A stretch of 64,000 nucleotides of DNA from Neofusicoccum parvum. Lineage: Eukaryota; Ascomycota; Dothideomycetes; Botryosphaeriales; Botryosphaeriaceae. The position numbers and the translations under genes were made by a program. Where the stretch lies: the NCBI GenBank assembly GCA_020912385.1, contig CP087207.1, forward strand, positions 124,001 to 188,000, read 5' to 3'. Shown here one piece after another: positions 36,905 through 48,232 of this stretch (positions are counted from its first letter, which is position 1; each line of letters begins with the position of its first letter). The notes under the pieces were generated by a model. That model saw only the letters and a list, made by a program, of their open reading frames with translations, did not search any database and was not told the origin of the DNA.

Positions 36905-36986
36905 CTGCAGCGCGCTGACAGCTGAGCGCGGGCGGTGCGAGCTGGGCGGCGGCGGGCTGCGCTGCTCAGCCGTCAGCGCGCTGCAG
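36905..36986. repeat. Inverted repeat, 23-nt arms, 36-nt loop
   Basis: Arm 1 is 36905-36927 and arm 2 is 36964-36986. The arms are complementary at 22 of 23 positions (mismatch at 36971). It lies about 630 bases before the start codon of the second Zn2Cys6 regulator. Confidence 0.85.
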
Positions 36987-37615
36987 CCGGCGGCGCTGCG
37001 CAGGGCAGGCGCGGGCGGCGAGCGCGAGCGGGCGGCGGGTGTGGTGAGTCTGTCGAGTCTGGCGCGGGTGGTGTCGGCGTCGCGTGGGCTGCATGGTTGA
37101 TGGCTGCGCGGTGGTCGAGACGGGCGCGGTCCCTGTCGCTGGCGGTTCAGGCGGTGTGGCGCTTCGGCGTCCCGTCGGCCTGGTCGGGGGAAGGGAGGAG
37201 GCTCCTGCTGATGCGTGCTGGGAAGACGCAAGCGCAGGGAGGCCACGCTGCCAGCGCTGCCCCAGGTGTGCTAAGCTAACGACGACTCCCAGAGGCATCG
37301 CGTCTCTGACCTTGATATTAAAGAAGCGCCGAACGCTCGCCCTCCCACCTCTCGACTCCTTCCCCACCATCCCCACATCGACTCTTAGGACGCATCAGCC
37401 TGCGCCCAACGCTCAGTGCTCTTCAGCGCCTGCCTTCTCTCCTCCCCCTCCGCCCTGTGTCGCCGTGCTGCTGCGACGCGCGCCAACGTGACTCGCCGCT
37501 GAGCTCCTGTGGGGCCTCCAAGCCATTGCACCGCGCGGAGCCGTCCCCGTCGCCGTCTTCACCCAGCGCCCGTCGCCCACTCCTCCGACCACACGCCAGT
37601 GGGTCGTGCCTCATC

Positions 37616-40275
37616 ATGAAGCGCACGTTTGCCCAGATGAACGACCTCCCCGCCGGCGCCTCGCCCGTCGCGGCGGAGCGTCCCAATGCGCCGCACCCGC
37701 CGCAGTCTGCTGTGCTGCACGCCGCCGCCGCCACCCCCGAGCACACGCCCAAGATCTCGAGGAAGATCCGAGCCTGTGAGTAGCCATCGCTGCCTTGGCG
37801 CGGGCCGCCGACGACGACATCGCCGCCGGCGGTGGTGTCGTCTCGTCTGACGTTCCTGCCCGCCCGCCGCGCCGCACCCAGCGCGTGCTAACACGTCCTC
37901 GCAGGCAAAGAGTGCCAGAGCCGCAAGGTCAAGTGCGACATCGCCGAGGGCAGCAACGGCGGCAGCAACCCGTGCGCCCGCTGCCGCCGCCTCGGCCTCA
38001 AGTGCGTCATCAACAAGAGCCTGCAGACGCTGCTCGACGACGAGAATGAGTACGTGCCCGCCCCGCGCGCCCTCCGCCGCGCTCGCGCTGACTGCCCCGC
38101 CACAGGTGGAAGAGGACCATGGAGGTCAAGTACGAGCAGCTCCACCACGCTGTCTCCGACCTGCTCCAGCGCAACAGCATGCCCGCCCTCGACTCGTTCC
38201 ACGGCTCGCTCCGCAGCCAGTCGGCCTCGCCCTCGATGGCCAAGGTGCTCCCGCAGTCCACTGCGGCCATCAGCAACCAGCCCTCCTCGGGCCCCACGCC
38301 CCCGCACTCAGAGTACCAGTCACCCCGGACCCGCAGCGTCCCCGGCATGGCAATGACCAGAGAAAACTCACCTGAACCGCCAGGCAAAGAGGAGCCCGAG
38401 GAGGACGCCTTGACGGCCGGCCCCATGGCTTCGCTGTTCGAGGTCACCAAGCTCAAGAACATCCGCAGCAGCACTTCTGAGCGCCCCGACGGCACCCGCA
38501 GGAATCCCATGGCCCACGACATCATCGCCCAGGGCAAGATCTCCGAGGCCCTCGCCGAGGAGCTCTTCCGCCGCTTCAGCACCTCGCTGAACCAGTACAT
38601 CTGGGGCGGCGTCGCGCTCGTCCACGACAACCTGCAGTCCGTGAGGGAATCTTCGCCGCTCCTCCTCACCTCCATCCTGTCCGTCACCGCCCTGCATGTC
38701 CCCGACGCCGAGCAGATCCTCGACGTCTGCTACAACGAATTCCTCGCCCTGGTCTCGGAGTCCATGTTCGAGCGATACCACTCTCTCGACGACGTCCGTG
38801 CCCTGTGCATTGGCGCCTTCTACCTGTCCGAGGTCAGCTGGAAGCTCTCTGGCCACGCTGTCCGCATGGCCACCGAGATGCACCTGCACACTGCCTTCTC
38901 CAAGTCCGTCACCGGGTCGCTCGACAACATTGAGCGTGCCCGTCTTTGGTACCTGCTCTACGTGTGTGACCACCACTTCTCTCTGGCCTACAACCGCCCG
39001 CCCGTCATCCACGAAGACGAGTCGGTCATCGACCACGAGAGGTTCCTTGCCCTCCCGACCATCACCAACGCCGACCTCCGCCTCCAGTCCCAGGTGGGCG
39101 TGTTCAAGATCCTCAGCAGGGTCTTCAGCAAGTTTGGTCACGACAGCGACAGGCCAATTGCCATGGACGACCTGCCGGTCATCAGAAGATTCAATGCCGA
39201 TCTCGACGAGTGGAAGAACAACTGGGAGTCTCGTCTAGGTATGTCATGTCTGTATCCAGCCCTCGCTCTCTCCGACCTTAGGCTAACAGTCGTCGCAGCG
39301 CCCAACCAGTACATTGAGACCTACCCTGCGAAGGGATGCACCCTGCACCTGAACTTTGCCAAGCTGCAGCTCAACTGCATCTGCCTGCGCGGCCTCTCCC
39401 ACCTTGCCCCCAACGACCCTCGCCGCGAGTTCATCAACATGGCCGTGGAGAACGCCACGACCTGCCTCAGCTTCGTGCTGGACGAGCCCGACATCCGCAA
39501 TGCCATTGTCGGTGTCCCGCTGTACCTCTCCACCACCATCACCTTCTCGACCGTGTTCCTCATGAAGGTGCACACCAACTGGCGGTCAGCGCAGCTGAAC
39601 ACCAACTTCGGACTGATCGTCGAGCTGGTCGAGCGCATCATCAAGCTGCTTGGCGACGCTAAGGCGAGCGACCGCCACGTCTCGACGCACACGGCACGGG
39701 GGCTTGCTCACATGCTCAAGAAATTCAAGGAGCGCGAAGCGCGCGTCATGCATGCGCACGCCAAGCGCAACCCCTCGATCAACACAACCATCAGCAACAC
39801 CAGCATCAACACGGCGCAAACAATGTCGCCGGTCGACGCAACCATGGTCTGGCAGCAGCCTTCCTCTCAGCCCACGGACATGCCCATGTCCTGGGCGGGC
39901 AGCAGCCTCGACTGGTTTGGTCTGGACGACCAGTACCTGCCGGCGGGTGTCTTTGACGCGGTGGCGTCGTCTCTTCCGGTGGTCGGCTGGCCTCTGAACA
40001 GCCCGCCGTCGAGCGAGAGCTTCAACTCGACACCGCGCATGCCGCCGGTCAGCAACCCTGCGACCAGCTGGCCGATGAGCAGCTCCAACGCCACGTATCT
40101 GTCGGGCATCCCCAGCTGGACGACGGATGACGGCAGCGTGCACAGCGCAGTCGCGACGCCGGTGCAGCAGGCTCGGTGCGCCGCAAGCGTGGCCCCGGCG
40201 GTGAGCGCGACAGGCACACCGGTCAGCAGCTGGCTGGCGGAGAACCCGAACCAGCCGGCGTGGGTGGAGGACTGA
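37616..40275 (+). CDS. Zn(II)2Cys6 transcription factor, Fungal_trans type
   Basis: Exons 37616-37775, 37905-38049, 38106-39238 and 39299-40275 give 804 residues. The zinc cluster is C54, C57, C64, C77, C80 and C87. The central loop between C64 and C77 is 12 residues, longer than usual, and Gly/Asn/Ser-rich. A basic linker (KSLQTLLDDENEWKRTMEVK) may continue into a short coiled coil. The regulatory domain shows IERARLWYLLYVCDHHFSLA and YNRPPVI, the core of PF04082 proteins. The C-terminus is Ser/Thr/Pro/Trp-rich, as in activation regions. The last intron (39239-39298) is 60 nt with no in-frame stop, so retention would add 20 residues. I considered a PrtT-like protease regulator, but the zinc-finger region does not support that name. 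Confidence 0.9.
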
Positions 40276-41490
40276 GCGAGCTGCGTGGTCGACTTAATCA
40301 TTGGGCGGAGTTGTTTGGCGTACTGCTTTGCTGGCGTTGGCAAGGGGACGAGTTCACGGCTATCACGACCAAAAGTTGCATGTGCATGGGCTCGGGGGCG
40401 GCCGAGCCTGTCGTTTTTCGGCGTTGCTACGATGTTTCTTCGATGTTTCTTTTTCCCTTGTGTCTGGGGTCACGACTCATGTCCAGGTTGGCAATGACGT
40501 ATCGGGGCGGGAAAGGATGGGATTGGAGAAAAACACGGGATCTGCATATAGAGGCGGGAACGCTGTTCACATTAGCAACTAGCGATTTTCTTCTGATCGA
40601 CGCGCCGGTGCCGCAGCGCTGTGGTTGGCTGCCGTTCTGCAAATGGAAAAAGACTATCTTCGAGGCTGCACCTCCTACTTGTCGAAACGTGTCTCAGGCC
40701 GGGGGCGACTCGCCACAGTCGGGTGGTCTGCAGAAAGGCGCCAGCTGGGCACACCGCAATTTTGGATCTCGAGTCGAAGTCGACCTGGAAAGCGAGGAAG
40801 GGATGATGCGTGCGCCAGGTTGCGGCGCGCGTGCTCGTCGCGTGGCAGCCCTGCAACTCGGACCCCTCCCCTCGCTGCAGCCCCTCCACCCCTCCACCCC
40901 TCCACCATCCCGCCCCAAACCGGTCCAATGCCCAGCACCGCTGCTTTTTAGATTCTTGCGATCACCCCACGCCGGGCGCCGTCCGCCAAATGATAATGCC
41001 GGTCGTGCCATGTGCTCGATGCTGCGCGTCAAGCCCGCGTGCTATCCGCGGCGGCCCTTCCCTCCTGCCATATCACATATCATCCCGCCGTATATACGAC
41101 CTGCCCAATCGCACCGCCCGCGAGTCCCACCCACCGTCCCCCCCCTCCAAGCCTAATCAACGCACGGCGGCCGCAGAACCACCACCCTCCCCCCCCCCAC
41201 CGTGACGGCGCGCCGCCTTCCCGCGGGCATGTCCTTGACAGCAGCCCGCGGAATTTCCGCTTCAGACCGCCCCGTCGCGTGTGTGCATGTACGCACGCGT
41301 GCGTCTTGCCGTTCTAACCCATACGTGGGGCGGGATGCCGGCTGGCCTGCCTGCCTGCCTGCGCGCTGACCGTATCGTGCCGCGCTCCCACGCTCCCCTT
41401 CCCTCCCCCCATGCGCTGCTGCGCACCCGCCCTACGGACTGCGCGCAGACACACGCGTACGTGGCTCTCCTTGACCCTTTTACCCCTCTC

Positions 41491-41494
<4 letters not shown>

Positions 41495-41521
<27 letters not shown>
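41495..41521. repeat. (GCC)9 microsatellite
   Basis: Nine uninterrupted GCC units in non-coding sequence. Confidence 0.9.
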
Positions 41522-41790
41522 ATAGGTGGATGCGCGGCGGCACGCCTCGGGTGGTGCAAGGCTGGCTAGCGTGCTGTCGGTGCTTCTCCGTCTTCCCGCG
41601 AACTGCTGCAGGCATTGGGCGGTGGTGGGGTGGGCTAAGGCTGCACGGAGAAGGCAGGCTGCCACATGAGCAACGTTTCCTCCCAGCATGCAAGACCCTC
41701 GTTACGGGGAATTCTAGAAGCCTCGTGCCTTGGGCGAGGGGGGGATATGCGGCTTGGGGATTTTCATTTTTTATTTTTTTTTAGTGGCCA

Positions 41791-41827
<37 letters not shown>
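41791..41827. repeat. 37-base G homopolymer
   Basis: An uninterrupted run of G preceded by T-rich tracts. Exact length is doubtful because homopolymers are often miscounted in assemblies. Confidence 0.9.
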
Positions 41828-41828
<1 letters not shown>

Positions 41829-44712
41829 AGAAGGAGACAGCGAGGCGTCGTGTTTTTCTTGCCAAGTGATAGAGGGAGTGGGATATGGCGAATGGGCGGA
41901 TAACCACACGCAGCCAGCAAAGCACAGCACAGCAGCACAGCAGCATGCAGCCACACGCTTAACGTCGGCTGTGGGATATTTTCTCTCTGAAAAGAAGTGT
42001 CAATGCATTGAGTTTTGTCACGGTGCTCCTTCTCCTTCACCGGTCCTCTGACGAAAGCTGAGCTTTGTTTTTTTCTGTGTGTCACAGGATTCCTCAATGG
42101 TCTTCCGTGTCACATTTCCGCGTAGGGCTGACACGCGTTGACGGCGGCCGGCCATCAGCAGCGTTGGGCGTCAGTGCCTCCTGTGGCTTGCGTTTTTTTT
42201 AGCCTCGCACCCAAGCACTGCTGCTAGTGCCAACACCGCCGCCTGCGTCGCCTCTCCGGGCTTAATCAGAGATAGAGTGTGGGAAGGGACGGCGGGAAGG
42301 AGGCGCGCACTAATCGTGAAACTAACGCACGCAATCGGCGGCGCGGAGGGGCAGAGAGGGGAGCAGCTCGTGGCAAAGTCAAAATGCTAACTTGACAGCT
42401 GGACCCACACGGCCACATGCACACGCGCCGGCTCTCTTCTACCGCCGTTCTAGAAAAACGTTAGAGTGGAATAAACCGCGCAGGAGAAGGAAAAGCTTGT
42501 GCGGAATTTTAATGATTAGTATGGGTGACACGACGTGAGGAAGCATATCTTCAGCTTTTCCCCGACGCAGCGCCGGGCCCGGTGCTTCGAGAAGCGGCGA
42601 GGCTCGTTGTTACTGTTGGCAGGCATGTCGCTAATGCAAACGACCGGGTGCCGTTCTCCTTTGGTGAGAGACGGAGCGGGCAGCTGCTCGTTTCACGGTA
42701 CGGAGTAGCGTATTGCTGCAGGGCTGCCATCATCCGAAGGGGGACGAGAAAAAGTCTAAGATACTAGACCCCCCGGCATTCAGCCGCGGAAGGATCACGG
42801 CTCAGCGGAGTTTGGTCGGGCCTACTAAAATAAGTGCTGCTAGTGGTTGTGCGCGGTTCCGTGTCTCTGCTGGATGCCGCCGCGCGTGGCTGCTGCTGGG
42901 TTGGAGGCTGCTGCTGCAAGGGATGCTGGCGGCCGCGAGCCCTGCGCACAGGTGAGGCGGAGCGCGGCGGATGGGGGCGTGAGGCGTGTCTCGCCGTCTC
43001 TCCCTCTGCTCTCCCCACGCCCACGAGACAGCTGCTGCCCGGCACGGGACTCGGACCGCACGGGGTGAAGGCGGTTGCGCGCCTGTTCCGGCGTGTCGGC
43101 GCATGCGGGGGGCGACGGTGGTCGAGCGTTCGCCCGCCGTCGCCGCCTTGGCCGCCGGCCGGCCGGCGCGGGGCAGGACGGCACACGGCGGCGGGACGGC
43201 TGGCTGGGGCTGGGCGACGGCAGGTTTGTTTGACTTCGGCGTGGGACATGCTTTCCCGGCAGCGCGGTGGGCGTGGGAGGGACGGGCTGCGCAGGCTGCG
43301 TCTCGCTGCTGGCCGAGCGGGAGCTCTGCTCTCTTTGGGGCCGGTGCGTGGCGATGCAGAAACGGGATGCTGCACCATGCATGAGATCGGGGCCGACGCG
43401 GGCAGCTGGGCTGGGTTCGGGCGACGGGCAGGGTCGCGACGGGGTGGTGGGTGGTGGGTGGTGAGACGGGCCGTGTCGTCAGAAAGTCTATCTGCGCGGG
43501 ATGCAGGAGAAGCGCGGGCGAGCAGGCAGGACAGAGGCGGAGGGGAGCTGCTGGCGGCAAGCGTTGCTGCATCCGGCGCCAGCCGACACGTGGGCAGGCG
43601 GAGCGCTGGCGGCCGGCTGGCGACAAGCTTCACCAAGCTTCGCGCAGGACGAGTCGCGGCGCAACCGCAGTGCAACTGCAACTGCAACTGCACCGCAACA
43701 CCAGAGCTCCGTCGTGCCCTTTTGAAGGCGCACGTCGCGCCCGGCCGCCGCCGCTGTCGCCGTCCAGGTCAGCTGCGCCTGGCGCGTCTCCACAGCTCAT
43801 CTCCAGGCGGGTAGCCGAGTTTGGAGAAGCCGAGCAGACCCCGCCGCTGGCCCGCTGTGGTGCGACGGTGTGGACCTGCCCACGGGGAAGACGCTGGAGA
43901 GGCGGGGACGCCGACGCCGACGCCGCCGCCCGCCAGCACTCCCGCCGACGCCTCCCGCCGTCCGAGTCTTGTCCGCCCGCCGCGGCGCGAAGTGTTGGGG
44001 CGCGGCTCTGGAAGCAAAGGCCGACGGGCGCTGCAGCGGCGAGTGAGGCTGGCCGGGCAGCACGCAACCGTCCGCTCCGCTGGCTCAACACACCGCCCGG
44101 CCGCTGCGAGAACTCCGGCAGCAGTCGCCGTCGCACCAGCGGCGCGCGCATTGGCTCGCGCTGCCGAGTCTCCCCGACCGGTCTCGACGCACAGGCTGCA
44201 TGTTTGCCGCAATCGGCCTGCCAGGCGACAGACCCGCCGGCCTTTGGCCTCTTCCCAGCCGCCAAGCCGCGCCCGGCCACCCAGAGCCTCTTTCGCGTCT
44301 CCACTGTGACCGCATACACGGACGAAGCCCACAAATCCTGCCCGTGGGGTGATATCGTCCCGCCTGTTTGAACCAGAGGTCCCACCGCGGATGCCACCTG
44401 CGGGAACCGCCCTTTCCAATCATTCGGACGCTGGGGAAGCCGCGCGCCAATCATCGCCTCGTGGTCCCCGTGGGGCTCTGTAGCGCGCTCGGAGTGCTCT
44501 CTCAACGCAGGTAAGCTCGGTGTCGGTGCGGGAGCGGCGCTGCAGCGTTGAGGCTGCCTTTGATATGGCATGTGCCTCGCCGGTGGAGACCAGCTTGATA
44601 TTGCTGCCGTCCAGCTTGCATTTAGAGCACGCTGCTCCCTCGCGTCCAGCCTTCGTCCCGCACTCCCTTTCCTTGTCTCTCCTCCCCGTCCTTCCATTGC
44701 GCAGTCATCAAG

Positions 44713-46381
44713 ATGGGGCACTCCGAGGCAGCGCCGGCGTCCGCCCGCTCGAGCATGGACAAAGCCAACAAGCCGCAGGCCCAGCAGCTCGAGATGAGCC
44801 CGGAGATAGACGGGCCCGTCAAGCCCGGCGACGTCGACGAGGAGCTCGAGGAGGCGCTCAGAAACTATGTTCCTGGCTCCGCCGAAGAGAAGAAGCTCCT
44901 GCGCAAGATCGACTTGCGCCTGATGCCGATTCTCTGGATCATGTACATTCTCAACTACGTCGACAGGACCAACATCGTAAGTCTCCGCGTGCTGAGGTGA
45001 TGACGGCCATTGAGCTCACTGTCGCAGGGCAACGCCAAGATTGCCGGCATGGAGGATGACCTGAACCTCGACGACCAGAAGTACGCCTGGGTTCTGTCCA
45101 TCTTCTTCTTCGGCTACCTTCTCTGCGAGGTTCCGTCCAACATGATTCTCAGCCGCTCGAAGCCTTCGCTGTTCCTGCCCGGCATCATGATTGTATGGGG
45201 AGCCCTGAGCGCTGCCATGGCGTCCGCGAAGACCTACGGCGCGATGCTCGCCTTCCGCTTTGTTGTTGGATGCATCGAGTCTGGCTTCTTCCCTGGTGTG
45301 CTCTACCTGCTGAGCTGCTGGTACACCAGCGGCGAGCTTGGTAAGTCGGCTCTCGTTTCCATCCGCGCAGGGCCATCCGACTGACGGGTCAGGCAAACGC
45401 TTCACCATCTTCTACACCGCCGCCACCCTCTCCGGCGCCTTCGGTGGCCTCATCTCGGGCGCCATCACCGAAGGCCTGCACAACGCGCACGGCATCCGCG
45501 GGTGGAGGTGGCTGTTCATCGTCGAGGGCGTGTGCACCGTCGGCGTTGCCTTCATCGCCATGTTCATCCTGCTGGACTACCCCGCGACGTCGCCCAGCCT
45601 GTCGCTCGAGGAGAAGCAGCTGGCCACGGTGCGGCTCATCGCCGACACGCGCTCGCGCGAGGCCGAGGCCAGCAACGCCAAGAAGCTCACCCACGGCCAG
45701 GCCTTCACCGCCGCCGTCATCGACTACCGCACCTGGTTCTTCCTGGTGCTGCTGATGCTCAACGTCGGCTCGGGCACCATCTCGTACTTCATCCCGACGC
45801 TGACCAAGACGCTCGGCTACGACGACGTCACCGCGCAGTACATGACCGTCCCCATCTACTGCGTCGCCGCGCTCGTCGCCAACTGCGCCGCCATCGTCGC
45901 GGACCGGTACCAGCGCTCGCGCGGCGGCACCGGCGGCCGCCGCCCGTTCGTGGCGACGTTCCTGTGCCTGGGCTGCGTGTGCAGCGTGGTGTGCGCGGCG
46001 GTGACGCAGAAGGTGGTGCGGTACGTGATGACGTGCTTCGTGGCGGCGGGCATCTGGACGGCGCTGCCGCTGGCGCTGGCGTGGATCTCGAGCACCATCA
46101 ACAGCCCGCCCGAGAAGCGCGCCATCGTGCTCGCGCTCGTCAACGCCTGCGGCAACCTGAGCAGCGTCTACGGCTCGCGCATCTGGCCCGACAAGGACAA
46201 GCCCGACTACCGCATGGGCTGGGGCGTCACCGCCGGCTTCCTGGGCGCCGCCACCATCATGGTGCTCGTCAGCCCGCTGGTTTTCCGCCTGCCCGTCAAG
46301 GAGCTGAACAGGACGGTGCCCGCGCCCGCGGAGGGCGAGATGGGCGTGGATGCGAGGGCGGAGGAGGGCGAGGCGAGGTAG
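44713..46381 (+). CDS. MFS anion:cation symporter (Dal5/Tna1-type)
   Basis: Exons 44713-44976, 45028-45340 and 45393-46381 give 521 residues. A hydrophilic acidic N-terminus leads to the first helix, ILWIMYILNYVDRTNIGNAK, the hallmark of the family of allantoate, nicotinate and related carboxylate permeases. Then come WVLSIFFFGYLLCEVPSNMI, FRFVVGCIESGFFPGVLYLL and GWRWLFIVEG, and the second half carries helices 7-12. The C-terminal tail is short and Glu-rich. It sits in the plasma membrane as a proton symporter; the substrate cannot be read from the sequence. An SDR gene follows on the same strand after 1.85 kb. Confidence 0.92.
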
Positions 46382-48232
46382 ATTGTCTTACTGATGGATC
46401 TTTGGAGACGAATGAGGCCATTTAAGGCGGGGAGGTTCAGTTACTGAATATGATATGATGACGAGTCACGATGAATCGACAGATGACTGTTTATCCCATT
46501 GATCGCTTCGCTGCCGTTGGTCTTGTGATGTGCGTGTGTTTCGTGCCGGTGGAATGAGCAACGCGCGGGGTCTCGCTGCTCGTCCGTCAAGTGAGTGAGT
46601 GAGCGTGCCCAGCGCGAACGTCCGTCTCGAACCTCACAGGTGAACGCGCCATCCATCGTTTTCTCGTCCCTCAACCGACACTTTTGAGCAGGAGCGCCCT
46701 TGCAACGACATCGATTTAAACTTCTCCCAGCCGCCCCGTCAATCCCCACAGGGCCTCGCATGCAGGGCCAGCCACCGGGGATCCTCCCGCCGCCCACCCG
46801 CGTCCGCCACGTGCGGCAAGGAGCAAATCCTCACCTGTGACATGCACGGAACTGCATCCGGGAAGGATCTCTGTCCTGCTTTAACCGTCGGGAACGGGAG
46901 GATCTCCCTTCCCCCCAATTTTTTCCCCTCCCCCAAACGCCGACGGTTAAATCGGCGGGACGATTGATGGACCTCTGCCTTTCCCGGTTCGGCCGGGTTG
47001 CGGGCGCCTGAGGGTCGGAAAGTCCGAAGGATGGCGTCGGGGATATCGGAGTTGAGGGGGGAGAGGGAGGCGGGAGTGGTGCCGGTTGGCAGGGCGCTCG
47101 GGTTGTGGTCCCGGCGATGTTTTGGTGCTGGTTGGACGTGGGGAGTTATTTCTTGATTATGGAGAAGCTGCTTTTTGGATTCATGGCTGCTGTCGAAGAG
47201 CGTTCGGTGGAATGCGAGGAAGAAGGAGAATTCATTCCTCATCTTACTTTCGCAAGGTGTGTAGGAATGCCGATGTGGGCGGCAAGTGAGTGGGGTGGAG
47301 AAACCCCGTCTGCTGCCGTCTACTGCCGTCTACTACCGTCTCTTCAGGGCTGTGGGTCCCCTCCGCAATCGGTTCGCAAAGTGTTGTACGTGTACCAGCA
47401 GCATGTTCTTACTAAAAAGTAAGCAGGACTTCAAAAGAGCCTCGGGAGGATCTTGAAAACTGTGGAGCTCTCCAGTAGATGCCGGATTTCTCATGCAAAG
47501 TTACATTATGTTATTAAGCACAACGACTTGCCCTCGGAGCAGGCGGGTCAACAGTGTTTCGGTACGTATCTCATCCAAAGTCACGCCCGCTGAGCATGGT
47601 ATTCATAGCACGCCGAGCACTGACTCTGTCGAGGAGGGGTAGCCGGGTTGTTTGAGTAATGGCTGGCCTGAGCTCCCGAACACCACGCCCACGTCATGCC
47701 CATGCTTGGCCAGCAGCACACATCAACACCGCCACAGCAAGCCGCTCGTACCATACCACGGCTGTCCGGAAAGCAGCAAGCTTCTGGAAGTGTGTGTAAA
47801 GGCCACGATGCGCAATTCGGTCGGGCCGAGCGGCAAGGGCACAGCGGGTGGGTCCCGCCACAGGCACTGACCGCTCTCGCCCTCAGACCGCCAGTGACAG
47901 ACCGCCTTTGGGCAACCCCGCAGCGAGACCCGCAGCAGCTCCAGAGGCTCCAGCTGTCCAGACGTCAATCGTGTTCACTGCCACGATGCAGCTCAGCCGC
48001 AATGTGGGTTCAGGAGCTTGAGCTACGCTTTCGTTAAAACCCGGCAAGCTCGGAGCTTCGTCGTTCCTCTCTCTTCCTTCCCAGCTCCCTTCCTCTTTCT
48101 CTCTTCTTCCCAGCTCCCCTGTTACCTTCACCGTCGAACATCTTTGAATTCGCTTCGTAGCCTCGGCTGTTCTTACTACATCCTTTCTTCACCGGATCCC
48201 GCGGACCGTTTCCCACACGAAGCTCCGGCACA
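46382..48232. other. Intergenic spacer, no supportable gene
   Basis: 1.85 kb between the transporter and the SDR gene. A 10-bp repeat (CTACTGCCGT-like) occurs three times at 47309-47341. Just before the SDR start a pyrimidine-rich stretch contains a direct repeat CTTCCCAGCTCCC (48077-48089 and 48106-48118), probably core-promoter sequence. Confidence 0.55.

Larger units (their letters stand above)
30427..37615. other. 7.2-kb GC-rich stretch without a supportable gene
   Basis: The left end holds the Fat1 promoter and the right end the leader of the second regulator. Between them open frames of up to 290 codons occur on both strands, but they are Arg/Ala/Pro-rich, overlap each other and show no motif, so they are chance frames. 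Visible structure includes a 9-bp tandem repeat at 30753-30795, a GAGTC hairpin at 33140-33153 and a strong inverted repeat at 36905-36986. Confidence 0.5.
40276..44712. other. 4.4-kb GC-rich spacer without a supportable gene
   Basis: It holds the 3' side of the regulator and the long leader/promoter of the MFS gene. Frames of 300-360 codons at 42764-44721 overlap on both strands and look like chance. Low-complexity tracts include nine GCC units, a 37-base G run and a GCAACT repeat near 43670. Confidence 0.55.

Noticed and set aside
37616..40275. Naming the second regulator PrtT
   Set aside because: The PF04082 core is generic, and the zinc-cluster spacing with a 12-residue loop does not support this assignment.
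42764..44721. Several frames of 300-363 codons on both strands
   Set aside because: They overlap each other, consist of Arg/Ala/Pro/Gly-rich sequence and show no splice-supported domain; expected in GC-rich spacer.
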